DNA of 64,000 nt from Peptostreptococcaceae bacterium VA2 (GTDB taxonomy: Bacteria > Bacillota > Clostridia > Peptostreptococcales > Peptostreptococcaceae): positions 558,001-622,000 of the forward strand of contig JMMB01000007.1 of the NCBI GenBank assembly GCA_000686145.1, written 5' to 3'. How positions within the stretch are numbered: the stretch's first letter is position 1; every line of letters starts with the position of its first letter. Below the pieces are notes generated by a model. It was given only the letters and a program-made list of their open reading frames with translations, made no database searches and had not been told where the DNA came from. Both the position numbers and the translations under genes were made by a program. Positions 54,155 to 64,000 of the stretch are shown in pieces.

Positions 54155-54887
54155 AGATATAGCCTCCCTTAAAATATATAAATCTATATTATAGTTAGAT
54201 TATATCAAAAAATACCTATATAGGTCTATTGTGAAAAATTTAAATGGAAAAATAGTAAATTAAGAAATGAATATTTAAGTATTGATTAAAAAAACGCAGA
54301 AAAAAAAGATCTCGGGGAAGCTCTTTTTTTCTATTAAGCTAACTTCCGTTGTCAACTTAATATAATGGATATAAAGTCTATCCGTTTAAAAGGGGTATTG
54401 GGAATAGAGATTTTAATTAAGGTTATCAGGGGGATAACCTGTATTAATAATAACAAATTTCGACAGAAAAAGCAACAGTTTTTAAAAAAAATATTGGGAA
54501 TTAATTGATAATATATATTTTAGTATATTATCAATTAAAAAATAGTATATTATCAATTAAAAAATAGAGTAAAGCATATTTAATTAAAAACTAAAATAAT
54601 TTTATTTTTTACTGTTAATATAAACAAATCAGTTAATAAAAAAATAAAATTCTACAAAAAAAACTAAATTAATGCATTGGGTGATAAATAGACGTAGAAT
54701 ATAATAATAATTGCTATATATTTTATAATATTGGTTATTAAATGTTAAAAAAAATATATAAAAGTGATATAATAAAATGATGTGAGTTTTAAATACAATA
54801 TTAAGATTTGGAAACAATAAATACAAATAATCTAGTAAATTACTATTTGTATATAGATGTTAAAAAAATAGAAAGTTGGTGCAGTAT
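54155..54887. other. 730-bp non-coding region with several hairpins and repeats
   Basis: No credible gene on either strand. From left to right it holds the palindrome ACCTATATAGGT (54214-54225), a terminator-like A/T-flanked hairpin (about 54299-54330), a stem GGATA/TATCC (about 54367-54383), a stem AGGTTATC/GATAACCT with a G-rich loop (54420-54440), a 13-bp inverted repeat (54503-54536) and a 22-bp tandem repeat (54521-54564). Confidence 0.6.
54503..54564. repeat. Inverted repeat overlapping a 22-bp tandem repeat
   Basis: AATTGATAATATA (54503-54515) is the reverse complement of TATATTATCAATT (54524-54536). A perfect 22-bp unit at 54521-54542 is repeated at 54543-54564, giving a second copy of the right arm. 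Confidence 0.85.
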
Positions 54888-56039
54888 ATGGAGATATATT
54901 TAGATAATAGTGCTACAACAAAGCCATATCAAGAGGTAGTAGATAAAGTAGTTTATGCACTGAATACAGACTATGCAAATCCATCTTCGATACATAGAAA
55001 AGGTATTGAAGTTGAAAAAAATATAAAATTAATAAGACAAAATATAGCTAGATCAATAGGAGCTAAAGATAAAGAAGTATACTTTACATCTGGAGGTACT
55101 GAATCTAACAATACCATAATAAGAGGTGTAGTAAGCTTACATAAAAAAAGAAAAAATCATATAATATCTACAACTATAGAACATCCTTCAGTACTAAATA
55201 CACTTAAAGATTTAGAAGATGATGGATGTGAAGTTACATATTTAAAAGTTGATAAAAACGGAAGAATAAATTTAGATGAACTAAAAGAAGCAATAAAACC
55301 TACTACATGTTTAATTACTATAATGCATGTAAACAATGAAGTAGGAGTAGTTCAACCAATACAAGAAATAGGAAAATATCTTAAATCTTTAAGTGAAAAA
55401 ATATATTTACATGTAGATGCTGTACAATCATATTCTAAAATTAATTTTAAGCCATCAAGATATAATATAGACTTTATGAGTGTTAGTGGACATAAGTTCC
55501 ATGGTCCTAAAGGAATTGGGTTTATGTACATTAAGGAAACTAATAGATTAAAGCCTATGCTAACAGGTGGTGGTCAAGAAATAGGAATAAGATCAGGTAC
55601 TGAAAATACTCCAGGCGTATATGGCTTAGGAGAAGCTGTAAATATAATTAACAAAAATTTAGATGCAACTATAGAAAAGATAGATAAATTAAAAAATTTA
55701 CTTAAAGATGAAATAATAAAAAGTATAGAAGATATAAAAGTAAATTCATCAGACGATGGAGTATGCCATATACTAAATATTTCATTCAGTGGAATAAAAG
55801 GAGAAGTTTTACTTCACTATCTAGAGCAAAGAGGACTTTATGTATCAACAGGGTCAGCTTGTTCATCTAAGAAAAAAGGTAGCCATGTACTAAATGAAAT
55901 GAAATTAACTAAAGATGAAATAGAAGGTGCTATAAGATTTAGTTTAAGTGATTTAAATACAGAAGAAGAAATTTTAGAAACTGTAAAAATAGTAAAAGAG
56001 TCTGTAACTGATTTAAGATCGATAATAGGAAGAAAATAA
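54888..56039 (+). CDS. Cysteine desulfurase (NifS/IscS type)
   Basis: A 383-aa PLP enzyme that takes sulfur from cysteine. It has the start IYLDNSATTKPYQEV, the His in TTIEHPSVLNTL, the Asp/Gln in HVDAVQSY, the PLP Lys in SGHKFHGPKGIGF and the catalytic Cys in STGSACSSKKKGSHVL. It lies 17 bp before thiI, the common Firmicute pairing in which this desulfurase charges ThiI for 4-thiouridine in tRNA. The ATG at 54888 is chosen, as homologues begin with MEIYLDNSATT. The upstream TTG and GTG codons have no separate ribosome site. Confidence 0.93.
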   Translation: MEIYLDNSATTKPYQEVVDKVVYALNTDYANPSSIHRKGIEVEKNIKLIRQNIARSIGAKDKEVYFTSGGTESNNTIIRGVVSLHKKRKNHIISTTIEHPSVLNTLKDLEDDGCEVTYLKVDKNGRINLDELKEAIKPTTCLITIMHVNNEVGVVQPIQEIGKYLKSLSEKIYLHVDAVQSYSKINFKPSRYNIDFMSVSGHKFHGPKGIGFMYIKETNRLKPMLTGGGQEIGIRSGTENTPGVYGLGEAVNIINKNLDATIEKIDKLKNLLKDEIIKSIEDIKVNSSDDGVCHILNISFSGIKGEVLLHYLEQRGLYVSTGSACSSKKKGSHVLNEMKLTKDEIEGAIRFSLSDLNTEEEILETVKIVKESVTDLRSIIGRK

Positions 56040-56056
56040 AATAAGAGGTGATACAT

Positions 56057-57232
56057 TTGTATAATATACTAATAGTTAAGTACGGAGAAATCGGAGTAAA
56101 GGGTAAAAATAGATATATATTTGAAAATAAATTAATAAAAAATGTAAAGAACATGCTAAAGCCAATCGGTAACTTTAATGTTTACAAAGAATACGGAAGA
56201 ATATATGTAGATTTAGAAGACTACGATTATGAAGAAGTAATAGAAGAAGTAAAAAAAGTATTTGGTATAGTTGGAGTTTGCCCGGCAGTAAGAGCAGAGA
56301 AGGACTATGATAAATTAAAAGAATTAGCACTAAATATGCTAGAAGAGAAAATAGGACAAGGAGCTAAGTCTTTTAAAGTTGAATCTAGAAGAGGAGATAA
56401 AAGCTTACCATTAACTTCTCAAGAGATGAGTTTAGATATTGGTGGATATTTAGTATCTCAAGTTAAGGATAGAATAGCAGTTGATGTTAGAAATCCAGAA
56501 ATAAAAATAAAATGTGAATATAGAGAAAATCACGTTATGGCATACAGTGACACTGTTGCTGGGTATGGAGGATTACCTCTTGGAACTAATGGTAGAGCGA
56601 TGTCTTTATTATCAGGAGGAATAGATAGTCCAGTAGCATCATGGATGGTAGCTAAAAGAGGTATGGAATTAGAATGTATACATTTCCATAGTTATCCATT
56701 TACAAGTGAAAAGTCTCAAGAAAAAGTAAGAGATTTAGCTTTAATATTAGCTAAGTATTGTGGAAGAGTTAGACTTCATAAAGTTAATCTATTAGAAATA
56801 CAAAAAGCAATAGGAGTAACTTGTAAAGAAGAAGAAACTACTATAATATCAAGAAGATTCATGATGAAAATAGCTCAAAGAGTTGCAGAGAAAAGATTCT
56901 GTGAAGCTTTAGTTACAGGAGAGAGTATAGGACAAGTAGCATCTCAAACAATTCAAGGATTAACTTGTACAGATGCATCTGTAAGTTTACCTGTATTTAG
57001 ACCTCTTATAGCTATGGATAAAACTGAAATAATAGATATAGCTCAAAAAATTGGGACATTTGAAACATCTATATTACCTGAAGAAGATTGCTGTAGTGTA
57101 TTCTCACCAAAGAAACCAGTAACTAAGCCTAAATTAGATAGAATAGAAATGTCTGAAAATAAATTAGATGTTGAAAAACTAATACAAGATGCAATAGATA
57201 ATATAGAAGTAGAAGATCTAGAATTCAACTAA
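56057..57232 (+). CDS. thiI: tRNA 4-thiouridine synthase ThiI
   Basis: A 391-aa enzyme that makes s4U8 in tRNA. The N-terminal ferredoxin-like domain starts [23 protein letters not shown] domain (about 60-165) follows, then the PP-loop adenylation domain with [14 protein letters not shown]. There is no C-terminal rhodanese domain, as in other Firmicutes. The start is placed at TTG 56057 because AAGAGGTG ends 6 bp upstream. The GTG at 56048 is part of that site, and ThiI proteins begin MYN. It acts with the desulfurase encoded just upstream. Confidence 0.94.
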   Translation: MYNILIVKYGEIGVKGKNRYIFENKLIKNVKNMLKPIGNFNVYKEYGRIYVDLEDYDYEEVIEEVKKVFGIVGVCPAVRAEKDYDKLKELALNMLEEKIGQGAKSFKVESRRGDKSLPLTSQEMSLDIGGYLVSQVKDRIAVDVRNPEIKIKCEYRENHVMAYSDTVAGYGGLPLGTNGRAMSLLSGGIDSPVASWMVAKRGMELECIHFHSYPFTSEKSQEKVRDLALILAKYCGRVRLHKVNLLEIQKAIGVTCKEEETTIISRRFMMKIAQRVAEKRFCEALVTGESIGQVASQTIQGLTCTDASVSLPVFRPLIAMDKTEIIDIAQKIGTFETSILPEEDCCSVFSPKKPVTKPKLDRIEMSENKLDVEKLIQDAIDNIEVEDLEFN

Positions 57233-57240
57233 ATATAAAA

Positions 57241-57270
57241 AAAGAAGTCCAATTGGACTTCTTTTTTTAT
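57241..57270. terminator. Bidirectional terminator between thiI and pflA
   Basis: A perfect palindrome AAAGAAGTCCAA/TTGGACTTCTTT (57241-57264) with A and T runs at its ends. Confidence 0.88.
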
Positions 57271-57305
57271 ATATTTATAACCATATTAAAATGATTTTAA
57301 AGGGC

Positions 57306-58040
57306 TTATTTATTAAATACTTTAACACCGAATTTATTAATTATCTTAGCTGCTCTTTGAATATCTTGATCAGTAGCATTTTCAACATCTTTTAATTCAT
57401 AATCTATACCCATACTTTCCCATTTATGAACCCCTAGAGTATGGTAAGGTAATAATTCTAATCTCTCAACATTATTTAAAGTAGATACGAATTGCCCTAA
57501 TTTTTCTAAGTTTTCAACATCATCTGTGATGCCAGGAACAAGAACGTGTCTTATCCAAACAGGTATATTTCTTTCATCTAAATGCTTAGCTAATTTTAAT
57601 ACTTTTTCAGTACCGACACCAGTTAAATCTTTAGATTTTTCATCTACCATATGTTTTAAATCAAGTAAAACTAAATCTGTATTATCAAGGATTGGATCAA
57701 CTGTATCTATGTCTACAAATCCAGAAGTATCTAAACAAGTGTGTATTTGATTTTTTTTAGCTTTAGCAAACAGTTCAGTTAAGAATTCTGGTTGTAATGT
57801 AGATTCACCACCTGATGCAGTTATACCTCCACCAGAGAATTTCATATATGAAGAATATTTAAGTACTTGAGTTATTATTTCATCAGTACTGTATTCTTTT
57901 CCACCCTTAGTATCCCAAGTATCTCTATTGTGGCAATACTTACATCTTAACGGACATCCTTGCATAAATAATATGAATCTTATTCCAGGACCATCTACTG
58001 TTCCGAATGTTTCTATTGAATGTACTCTTCCTTTAACCAT
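57306..58040 (-). CDS. pflA: Pyruvate formate-lyase activating enzyme
   Basis: A 244-aa radical SAM enzyme that creates the glycyl radical on PflB. It shows the start VHSIETFGTVDGPGIRFILFMQGC, the C-x3-C-x2-C motif in GCPLRCKYCHNRDTW and the SAM-binding MKFSGGGITASGGE. The ATG at 58040 is used because GAGGTG (in reverse) lies 6 bp before it; the GTG at 58049 is part of that site. It follows pflB on the same strand after 310 bp that include a pflB terminator, so it probably relies on readthrough or its own promoter. Confidence 0.95.
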   Translation of the reverse strand: MVKGRVHSIETFGTVDGPGIRFILFMQGCPLRCKYCHNRDTWDTKGGKEYSTDEIITQVLKYSSYMKFSGGGITASGGESTLQPEFLTELFAKAKKNQIHTCLDTSGFVDIDTVDPILDNTDLVLLDLKHMVDEKSKDLTGVGTEKVLKLAKHLDERNIPVWIRHVLVPGITDDVENLEKLGQFVSTLNNVERLELLPYHTLGVHKWESMGIDYELKDVENATDQDIQRAAKIINKFGVKVFNK

Positions 58041-58241
58041 AATGCTCACCTCGTAAGTTGAATTTAAAATTAATTTTATTTAAATATATAATATACTGTA
58101 TACAAAAACGATTTACAAATATATTATATGATATTATCTGTATAAAGTCCATATAAACTATGAACTAACTATGTTCTAATATTTAAAATTATACCCAATA
58201 ATTTCATAGTTGAAACTTAAATTAAAAAGTTTATTTTAACA

Positions 58242-58280
58242 TAAAAAAAGAGTGTAAGTTGATGAGACTTACACTCTGAA
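58242..58280 (-). terminator. Terminator after pflB
   Basis: An 11-bp perfect stem AGAGTGTAAGT/ACTTACACTCT (58249-58259 with 58267-58277) with a T7 run on the minus strand. The rest of the 58041-58351 gap is AT-rich with no gene. Confidence 0.88.
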
Positions 58281-58351
58281 AAAAATTATATACTTTGATT
58301 GTTGATTCTTAATAATTCTTACGGTGAGGTAAGAAAATGTGAAGTTATAAA

Positions 58352-60583
58352 TTAAGCCATTTTTCCGTGGAATGTTCTGTTTATAACGTCCATTTGTTGT
58401 TCTCTAGTTAACTTGATGAAGTTTACAGCGTATCCTGAAACTCTTATAGTTAATTGAGGGTATTTCTCTGGATGTTCCATAGCATCTTCTAATGTAGATC
58501 TATCAAATACGTTAACGTTTAAGTGATGAGCTCCGTCTCCGAAGTATCCATCCATCATTGCTGATAAGTTGTTAACTCTTTCAGACATATCTTTTCCTAA
58601 AGCACCTGGTACTATAGAGAATGTGTTAGATATACCATCTTGAGAATGCTCGTAAGGTAATTTAGCAACAGAAGCTAATGAAGCTAAAGCACCACTGTTA
58701 TCTCTTCCATGCATTGGGTTAGCACCTGGAGCAAATGGTTGTCCAGCTCTTCTACCACATGGAGTGTTACCAGTTTTCTTACCATAAACAACGTTTGAAG
58801 TTATTGTAAGTATAGATTGAGTGTGGTAAGAATCTCTGTAAGTTTTGTTCTTTCTTATTTTGTTCATGAAACTTTCAACTAATTCACAAGCTATAGCATC
58901 AACTCTATCATCGTTGTTTCCGTACATTGGGTATTCACCTTCGATTTCGAAATCAACAGCTACTCCTTGCTCGTTTCTTATAGCTTTAACTTTAGCATGC
59001 TTTATAGCAGATAATGAATCAGCACATACTGATAAACCAGCTATACCACAAGCCATAGTTCTGAATACATCTCTATCATGTAAAGCCATTTCTAATGCTT
59101 CATAAGAATACTTATCATGCATGTAGTGGATTACGTTTAATGTATTTACATATAAGTTTGCTAACCAATCAGTGAAAGGCTCGAATTTAGACATTACTTC
59201 ATCGTAGTCTAAGTATTCTGAAGTTATTGGCTCGAATCTTGGTCCAACTTGAGCTAATGATTTTTCGTCAACTCCACCGTTTATAGCGTATAATAAAGTT
59301 TTAGCTAAGTTTACTCTAGCTCCGAAGAATTGCATTTGCTTACCTATCTTCATTGCAGAAACACAACAAGCTATACCGTAGTCATCTCCCCAGTAAGGTC
59401 TCATTAAATCATCGTTCTCATATTGAACAGAACTTGAATCTATAGAAACTTTTGAACAGAAGTCTTTGAATCCTTTTGGTAATTGAGTAGACCATAAAAC
59501 TGTTAAGTTTGGCTCTGGTGAAGCACCTAAAGTATAAAGAGTATTTAAAACTCTGAATGAGTTTTTAGTTACTAATGTTCTACCATCAATTCCCATACCA
59601 CCGATTGACTCAGTTACCCAAGTTGGGTCTCCAGAGAATAAATCGTTGTATTCAGGAGTTCTTAAGAATTTAACCATTCTTAATTTCATTATGAAGTGGT
59701 CCATTATTTCTTGAACTTCTTCTTCAGTTATAGTTCCAGCAGCTAAATCTCTTTCGAAGAATATATCTAAGAAAGTAGAAGTTCTACCTAATGACATTGC
59801 AGCTCCGTTTTGATCTTTTATAGCTCCTAAGTATCCGAAGTATAACCATTGTACAGCTTCTTTACCGTTAGTAGCTGGCTTAGATATATCAAATCCGTAA
59901 ACAGCAGCCATAGCTTTTAATTCTTTTAAAGCTTTTATTTGATCAGATATTTCTTCTCTTAATCTTATTATAGCTTCGTCCATATTAGATACGTCTAAAG
60001 TATCTTTTTGTGCGTTTTTATCAGCGATTAAAGCGTCAATACCGTATAAAGCAACTCTTCTGTAATCTCCGATTATTCTACCTCTACCGTAAGCATCAGG
60101 TAATCCAGTTACTATACCAGATTTTCTAACAGCTCTCATTTCAGCAGTATAAGCATCAAATACACCTTGGTTATGAGTTTTTCTGTATTTAGAGAATATC
60201 TCACTTATCTCAGGATCACATTCGTATCCGTAAGACTTACAAGAGTTTTCAACCATTTTTATACCACCAAATGGCATAACAGCTCTTTTTAATGGAGCAT
60301 CAGTTTGGAAACCAACTATTGTTTCTAATTCTTTATCTAAATATCCTGGTCCATATGCATTGATCAGAGATACAGTTTTTGTATCAACATCTAGAGTTCC
60401 ACCATTGTCTCTTTCTTGTTTGAATAAAGACATAGCTTCTTCCCATAATTTTTTAGTGTTTTCTGTAGCTCCAGCTAAGAAAGAATCATTTCCTTCGTAT
60501 GGAGTGTAGTTTGCTTGGATGAACCCTCTAACATCTATTTCTTTAGTCCATCTACCTTCTTTAAATCCTTGCCATGCATTCAT
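58352..60583 (-). CDS. pflB: Formate C-acetyltransferase (pyruvate formate-lyase)
   Basis: A 743-aa glycyl-radical enzyme that cleaves pyruvate with CoA to acetyl-CoA and formate. It has the catalytic Cys pair in [33 protein letters not shown], and the C-terminal glycyl-radical motif [12 protein letters not shown], ending in NRTFHGKMA. It is full length. AAGGAGGC lies 7 bp before the ATG at 60583. In this organism it can supply formate to fhs, linking fermentation with the Wood-Ljungdahl methyl branch. Confidence 0.97.
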   Translation of the reverse strand: MNAWQGFKEGRWTKEIDVRGFIQANYTPYEGNDSFLAGATENTKKLWEEAMSLFKQERDNGGTLDVDTKTVSLINAYGPGYLDKELETIVGFQTDAPLKRAVMPFGGIKMVENSCKSYGYECDPEISEIFSKYRKTHNQGVFDAYTAEMRAVRKSGIVTGLPDAYGRGRIIGDYRRVALYGIDALIADKNAQKDTLDVSNMDEAIIRLREEISDQIKALKELKAMAAVYGFDISKPATNGKEAVQWLYFGYLGAIKDQNGAAMSLGRTSTFLDIFFERDLAAGTITEEEVQEIMDHFIMKLRMVKFLRTPEYNDLFSGDPTWVTESIGGMGIDGRTLVTKNSFRVLNTLYTLGASPEPNLTVLWSTQLPKGFKDFCSKVSIDSSSVQYENDDLMRPYWGDDYGIACCVSAMKIGKQMQFFGARVNLAKTLLYAINGGVDEKSLAQVGPRFEPITSEYLDYDEVMSKFEPFTDWLANLYVNTLNVIHYMHDKYSYEALEMALHDRDVFRTMACGIAGLSVCADSLSAIKHAKVKAIRNEQGVAVDFEIEGEYPMYGNNDDRVDAIACELVESFMNKIRKNKTYRDSYHTQSILTITSNVVYGKKTGNTPCGRRAGQPFAPGANPMHGRDNSGALASLASVAKLPYEHSQDGISNTFSIVPGALGKDMSERVNNLSAMMDGYFGDGAHHLNVNVFDRSTLEDAMEHPEKYPQLTIRVSGYAVNFIKLTREQQMDVINRTFHGKMA

Positions 60584-60907
60584 GTGAATAGCCTCCTTGT
60601 TAAGTCCGGTTTAAATTTTTTTAAATCAATTTTGATTTGTTATTTTTTTATTTTGAAATTCTAAAATTGTATATATATAAAATCTAGCTAGATGTTTTTT
60701 AAACAAGATAATCATAACATAAAAACAGTATTTTGTATACAATATTTTATTAATAAATTGTCGATTACTAGTTTAAAAAACTTTTTTTACTTTTTTTGTT
60801 TTTATGTTTATACCCAGGTATCACTGTATTAAACACGATAAAGTTTAAAAATATAGAATATATTTGTGAATTTTGAATACCTATTTATATATAGAGGAGG
60901 GATGTTT
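60584..60907. other. Divergent promoter region pflB / antiporter
   Basis: An AT-rich 324-bp gap between divergent genes. It has long A and T runs and no gene. It must contain both promoters, but no single -35/-10 pair stood out. Confidence 0.4.
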
Positions 60908-61867
60908 ATGTTCATTATAGTATTACTATTTTTAATTGGTTTTATACTTATAAGTAAAGGAGCAGATATATTTATAAGCTATACAGTATTAATAGGAAAG
61001 AAAACTAATATATCTGAGCTTATATTAGGTGCAACTATAGTAAGTTTTGCAACCACATTGCCAGAACTTACAGTATCATTATTCGCATCACTTGATGGGC
61101 ACGCAACTATGAGTTTAGGAAATGCAGTAGGCTCAATTATATGTAATACAGGATTAGTTTTAGGACTAGTAGCAGTAATAAGCCCATTTAAAGTAGATAA
61201 AAATATGTTTTTATCAAAGTCATCATTGTTATTAATATCAGTAATAGTACTTATACTAATCGGATTAGATGGGATGATAGATAAAAAAGATGGAATTATA
61301 CTTTTAGTAATGTTAGGTATATATATGTATACTAATTACAAAAGTGTTTGTGATGACAATAAAAAGATCAGTAAATCAAGTGCAAGAAGAGAAAAAACTA
61401 CATTTAAAGAAGTACTTAAGATAGCCATATTTTTTACATTAGGATTAATAATGATGGTGGTAGGGTCGAAGTTACTTGTTGATAATGGAGTAAAAATAGC
61501 TCAGTTCATCGGAATACCACAGGGTGTAATAAGTCTTACAGTAATAGCACTTGGAACATCTTTACCAGAATTAATTTCAGCTATAACTGCTATAAAGAAG
61601 AAGCATCATGCTATATGTGTAGGAAACATATTAGGTGCTAACATATTAAATATAGTATCAGTAATTGGAATTTCAGCTATGCCTAATAATATCCCTATAT
61701 TAGCTCAGACTATGAAATTAGATTTTCCGTTTATGATTTTAGTATTGCTTACATTAATAATACCTACTATTAAAAAATCTAAGCTATATAGATGGCAAGG
61801 GATACTAATGATAGGTATATATTTTACATACTTAATAACACTATATTTAATGTATATAGCGTTGTAA
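60908..61867 (+). CDS. Calcium/sodium antiporter (CaCA family, YrbG-like)
   Basis: A 319-aa membrane protein with about ten helices in two inverted halves. Each half carries the alpha-repeat ion-binding motif: GATIVSFATTLPELTVSLFAS...GNAVGSIICNTGL in the first and TVIALGTSLPELISAITAI...VGNILGANILNIV in the second, with the two key acidic Glu residues present. The halves are joined by a cytoplasmic loop (about 155-175). The ATG at 60908 is used because AGGAGG lies 7 bp upstream. The ATG at 60902 is too near and the GTG at 60866 has no site. Confidence 0.9.
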   Translation: MFIIVLLFLIGFILISKGADIFISYTVLIGKKTNISELILGATIVSFATTLPELTVSLFASLDGHATMSLGNAVGSIICNTGLVLGLVAVISPFKVDKNMFLSKSSLLLISVIVLILIGLDGMIDKKDGIILLVMLGIYMYTNYKSVCDDNKKISKSSARREKTTFKEVLKIAIFFTLGLIMMVVGSKLLVDNGVKIAQFIGIPQGVISLTVIALGTSLPELISAITAIKKKHHAICVGNILGANILNIVSVIGISAMPNNIPILAQTMKLDFPFMILVLLTLIIPTIKKSKLYRWQGILMIGIYFTYLITLYLMYIAL

Positions 61868-61997
61868 TATCAGGCTTAAGTTTATATCGTCGTGAATATT
61901 ATATGGCTTTAGAGGGGAAAATACTAATTGCATATTAACCCAAAACAATATATAATAGATAAATCAAGGCAAATTGATAACGGAAAGGAAATAATAT

Positions 61998-63650
61998 ATG
62001 AACACAATAAAATTTGAAGATTTACAAATTAACGACGATATAAAAAAAGCAATAGCAGAGATGGGATTTGAAGAACCATCTCCAATACAAGTACAATCTA
62101 TACCTGTAATATTATCAGGTAAAGACGTTATAGGACAAGCTCAAACAGGAACGGGAAAAACAGCAGCATTCAGTATACCAATATTAGAAAAGGTAGATCA
62201 AAATGATAGAAGTTTACAAGCAATAGTACTTTGTCCAACTAGAGAACTTGCAATACAAGTTTCTTCTGAAATAAAAAAGATAGGTAAATATATGCCCGGA
62301 GTAAAAACTTTACCTGTTTACGGTGGACAGCCAATAGATAGACAAATAAAATCATTAAGAAGTGGAGTTCAAGTTGTAATAGGTACTCCAGGACGTGTTA
62401 TAGATCATATAAATCGTAAAACATTAAAATTAGATAACGTAAAAATGGTTATATTAGATGAAGCAGATGAAATGTTAGACATGGGATTCAGGGAAGATAT
62501 AGAGATGATATTAAGTAAAACTCCGGAAGAAAGACAAACTACTTTCTTCTCAGCTACAATGGCTAGGGGGATATTAGACTTAACTAAAAAATATCAAAAT
62601 GATCCTCAACATATAAAAGTTGTTAGACAAGAGCTTACAGTTCCTAACATAAAGCAACATTATATAGAAACTAGATCATCTAATAAATTAGAAGTATTAT
62701 GTAGATTAGTAGACGTTTACAATCCTAAATTATCTGTTGTTTTCTGTAACACAAAAAGAGGAGCAGATGAATTAGTTAGTGACTTACAAGCTAGAGGATA
62801 CTTTGCAGATGCGCTACACGGGGATTTAAAGCAAACTCAAAGAGATATAGTTATGGATAAATTTAGAAGCGGAACAATAGATATATTAGTAGCTACAGAT
62901 GTTGCAGCTAGAGGTATAGACGTTGATGATGTAGAAGCAGTATTTAACTATGATTTACCACAAGATGAAGAGTACTATGTACACAGAATAGGTAGAACTG
63001 GTAGAGCTGGTAGAAACGGCATATCATTCACTTTCGTATTTGGTAAAGATATGAGAAAAATGAGAGATATAGAAAGATACATCAAAACTAAGTTAGTTAA
63101 GCATGAGATACCTTCAATAGCGGACGTTGAAGAAAAGAAAGTTAATGCATTCTTTAGTCAAGTTAAAGAAGTTATAGAAGCTGGTCACTTAACTAAGCAA
63201 TTACAATGGATAGAAAGTTTCTGTTCTGATTCTGAAGCAGATTATAGTACAGTAGATGTAGCTGCTGCACTTTTAAAATTAGCTTTAGGTGAAGATAAGC
63301 AAGAAATAGTTGAAGAAAAACCAAGAGAGCGTAGAGAACGTGGTGAGCGTAGAGAACGTACTGGTGAACGTAGAGAACGTAGAGGATCTACTGGAGCTCA
63401 AGAAGGAATGGTTAGACTATTCATAAACGTAGGTAGAAATCAAAGAGTTCAAGCTAAAGATATCGTAGGTTCTATAGCTGGAGAAGCTGGAATACCAGGT
63501 AAATTAGTTGGATCAATAGACATATATGACAAATATACTTTCGTTGAAGTTCCTAAGGAAAATGCAAAGAAAGTATTAGAAAAAATGAAAGACATAAAAA
63601 TAAAAGGTAACAAAATAAACATAGAGCAAGCTAACGTAAGAAAAAAATAG
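61998..63650 (+). CDS. DEAD-box RNA helicase with DbpA-type C-terminal domain
   Basis: A 550-aa ATP-dependent RNA helicase. The N-terminal RecA domain has the Q motif (EPSPIQVQSIPVI), AQTGTGKTAAF, PTRELA, VILDEADEMLD and SAT. The second domain has ARGIDVDDVEAV and HRIGRTGRAGR. An Arg/Glu-rich linker with RRERGERRERTGERRERRG repeats (about residues 440-470) joins it to a C-terminal RRM-like DbpA/CsdA RNA-binding domain (470-550, VRLFINVGRNQRVQAKDIVG). It resembles Bacillus CshA/DbpA, acting in ribosome assembly and RNA decay. It is followed by a terminator. Confidence 0.94.
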   Translation: MNTIKFEDLQINDDIKKAIAEMGFEEPSPIQVQSIPVILSGKDVIGQAQTGTGKTAAFSIPILEKVDQNDRSLQAIVLCPTRELAIQVSSEIKKIGKYMPGVKTLPVYGGQPIDRQIKSLRSGVQVVIGTPGRVIDHINRKTLKLDNVKMVILDEADEMLDMGFREDIEMILSKTPEERQTTFFSATMARGILDLTKKYQNDPQHIKVVRQELTVPNIKQHYIETRSSNKLEVLCRLVDVYNPKLSVVFCNTKRGADELVSDLQARGYFADALHGDLKQTQRDIVMDKFRSGTIDILVATDVAARGIDVDDVEAVFNYDLPQDEEYYVHRIGRTGRAGRNGISFTFVFGKDMRKMRDIERYIKTKLVKHEIPSIADVEEKKVNAFFSQVKEVIEAGHLTKQLQWIESFCSDSEADYSTVDVAAALLKLALGEDKQEIVEEKPRERRERGERRERTGERRERRGSTGAQEGMVRLFINVGRNQRVQAKDIVGSIAGEAGIPGKLVGSIDIYDKYTFVEVPKENAKKVLEKMKDIKIKGNKINIEQANVRKK

Positions 63651-63660
63651 TTATTTATAA

Positions 63661-63692
63661 GGCATGATTAAATTTAATCATGCCTTTTTTGC
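63661..63692 (+). terminator. Terminator after the DEAD-box gene
   Basis: GGCATGATTA (63661-63670), loop AATT, TAATCATGCC (63675-63684), then TTTTTT. Confidence 0.92.
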
Positions 63693-63821
63693 GTTAAAAA
63701 TAAAAATAGTATTTACAAAATATTAAGTTAAACTTACTATAATAAATAAGAATCAATAAATAATGCAAAAAACAACATTTAGATAGACTAAATCATAAAT
63801 ATAGAATATATACAACTTTAA

Positions 63822-64000
63822 AAAATTAATGATATGTGGCAAGAAATTAGTTTTGAAAAAGCAATAGGGATAATTGGCGATAAGTTAAAATATTATAAAG
63901 AATAATTTGGAGCACAATCTATTATGTATTATGAACAATATGGCAGTGGATCAATCCAGGAAGTGATGGAGCTCTAGCTTTAGCTATGGTTAAGATAGTA
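63822..64000 (+). pseudogene. Remnant of a molybdopterin oxidoreductase gene (runs off the window)
   Basis: Conceptual translation from 63834 gives MWQEISFEKAIGIIGDKLKYYKE, a TAA stop at 63903-63905, then FGAQSIMYYEQYGSGS in the same frame. From 63947 a different frame gives WINPGSDGALALAMVKIV to the last base. The first part matches the W-x-EISWDEAL...YG-x-x-SI segment of the DMSO-reductase/formate dehydrogenase superfamily. The second matches the PGTDGALALAM motif that normally lies about 140 residues later. The gene thus lacks its N-terminal cluster region, has a nonsense codon, an internal deletion and a frameshift. The exact enzyme cannot be named. Confidence 0.72.

Noticed and set aside
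54629-54826. 65-codon minus strand frame in the intergenic region
   Set aside because: It is an extreme Phe/Ile/Tyr composition typical of AT-rich noncoding DNA, with no ribosome site.

Overview
The window is AT-rich DNA (by eye about 70% A+T) from a low-GC anaerobic Firmicute. The gene content points to Peptostreptococcaceae: a complete Wood-Ljungdahl (reductive acetyl-CoA) cluster ordered cooS-cooC-fhs-fchA-folD-metV-metF-lpdA-cooC2-acsD-acsC-acsE-acsB-gcvH, close to pheT, zapA and mutS2. This layout is the one I know from Clostridioides difficile and its acetogenic relatives such as Terrisporobacter. The family is fairly secure; the genus is inference. There are no phage or insertion-sequence genes, rRNA genes or CRISPR arrays. 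One tRNA gene (Ser, GCT) is present.

Layout. 1-6.2 kb: the end of pheT, zapA, a U32-family RNA hydroxylase-like gene, an HD hydrolase and an XRE/ImmA-like regulator whose zinc motif has been lost. 6.3-11.1 kb: an accessory block with an Agr-type response regulator and kinase (no agrB or agrD nearby), a lipoprotein, a PH-like membrane protein, a CPBP protease and a small anchored protein. 11.2-22.1 kb: pepD (reverse strand), mutS2, a DUF523 gene, argS, an unrecognised 307-aa gene with a convergent 66-aa gene, a B12-binding radical SAM gene and a TPR gene. 22.1-39.7 kb: a phosphate butyryltransferase-like gene and the Wood-Ljungdahl cluster, closed by a strong terminator after gcvH. CooS reduces CO2 to CO. 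The fhs-to-metF genes carry formate to methyl-tetrahydrofolate. AcsE and AcsCD pass the methyl group to AcsB, which makes acetyl-CoA. CooC proteins insert nickel.

39.8-45.6 kb is the cluster's service module. It holds acsV (reactivator of the corrinoid protein), two adjacent radical SAM genes that I read as a LipS1/LipS2-type split lipoyl synthase, a LipM-type octanoyltransferase, and a second transcription unit with CooT, DUF3842 and a histidine-rich protein, probably for nickel. With gcvH and lpdA upstream, the window appears to encode de novo lipoylation of GcvH without a canonical LipA in view.

45.9-48.7 kb is the strangest part. A 750-aa protein has about 640 residues in which every second residue is Ala and the others are Asp, Thr or Ser. 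It is followed at once by a 137-aa Lys/Ser/His repeat protein of opposite charge. I suspect a spore-surface or extracellular matrix pair, but nothing recognisable proves it.

48.9-64 kb: tRNA-Ser, a ClC channel, a UvrD-family helicase, an asparaginase (reverse), a 730-bp structured intergenic region, cysteine desulfurase with thiI, pflA and pflB (reverse), a Ca2+/Na+ antiporter, a DEAD-box helicase and, at the right edge, the wreck of a molybdopterin oxidoreductase gene.
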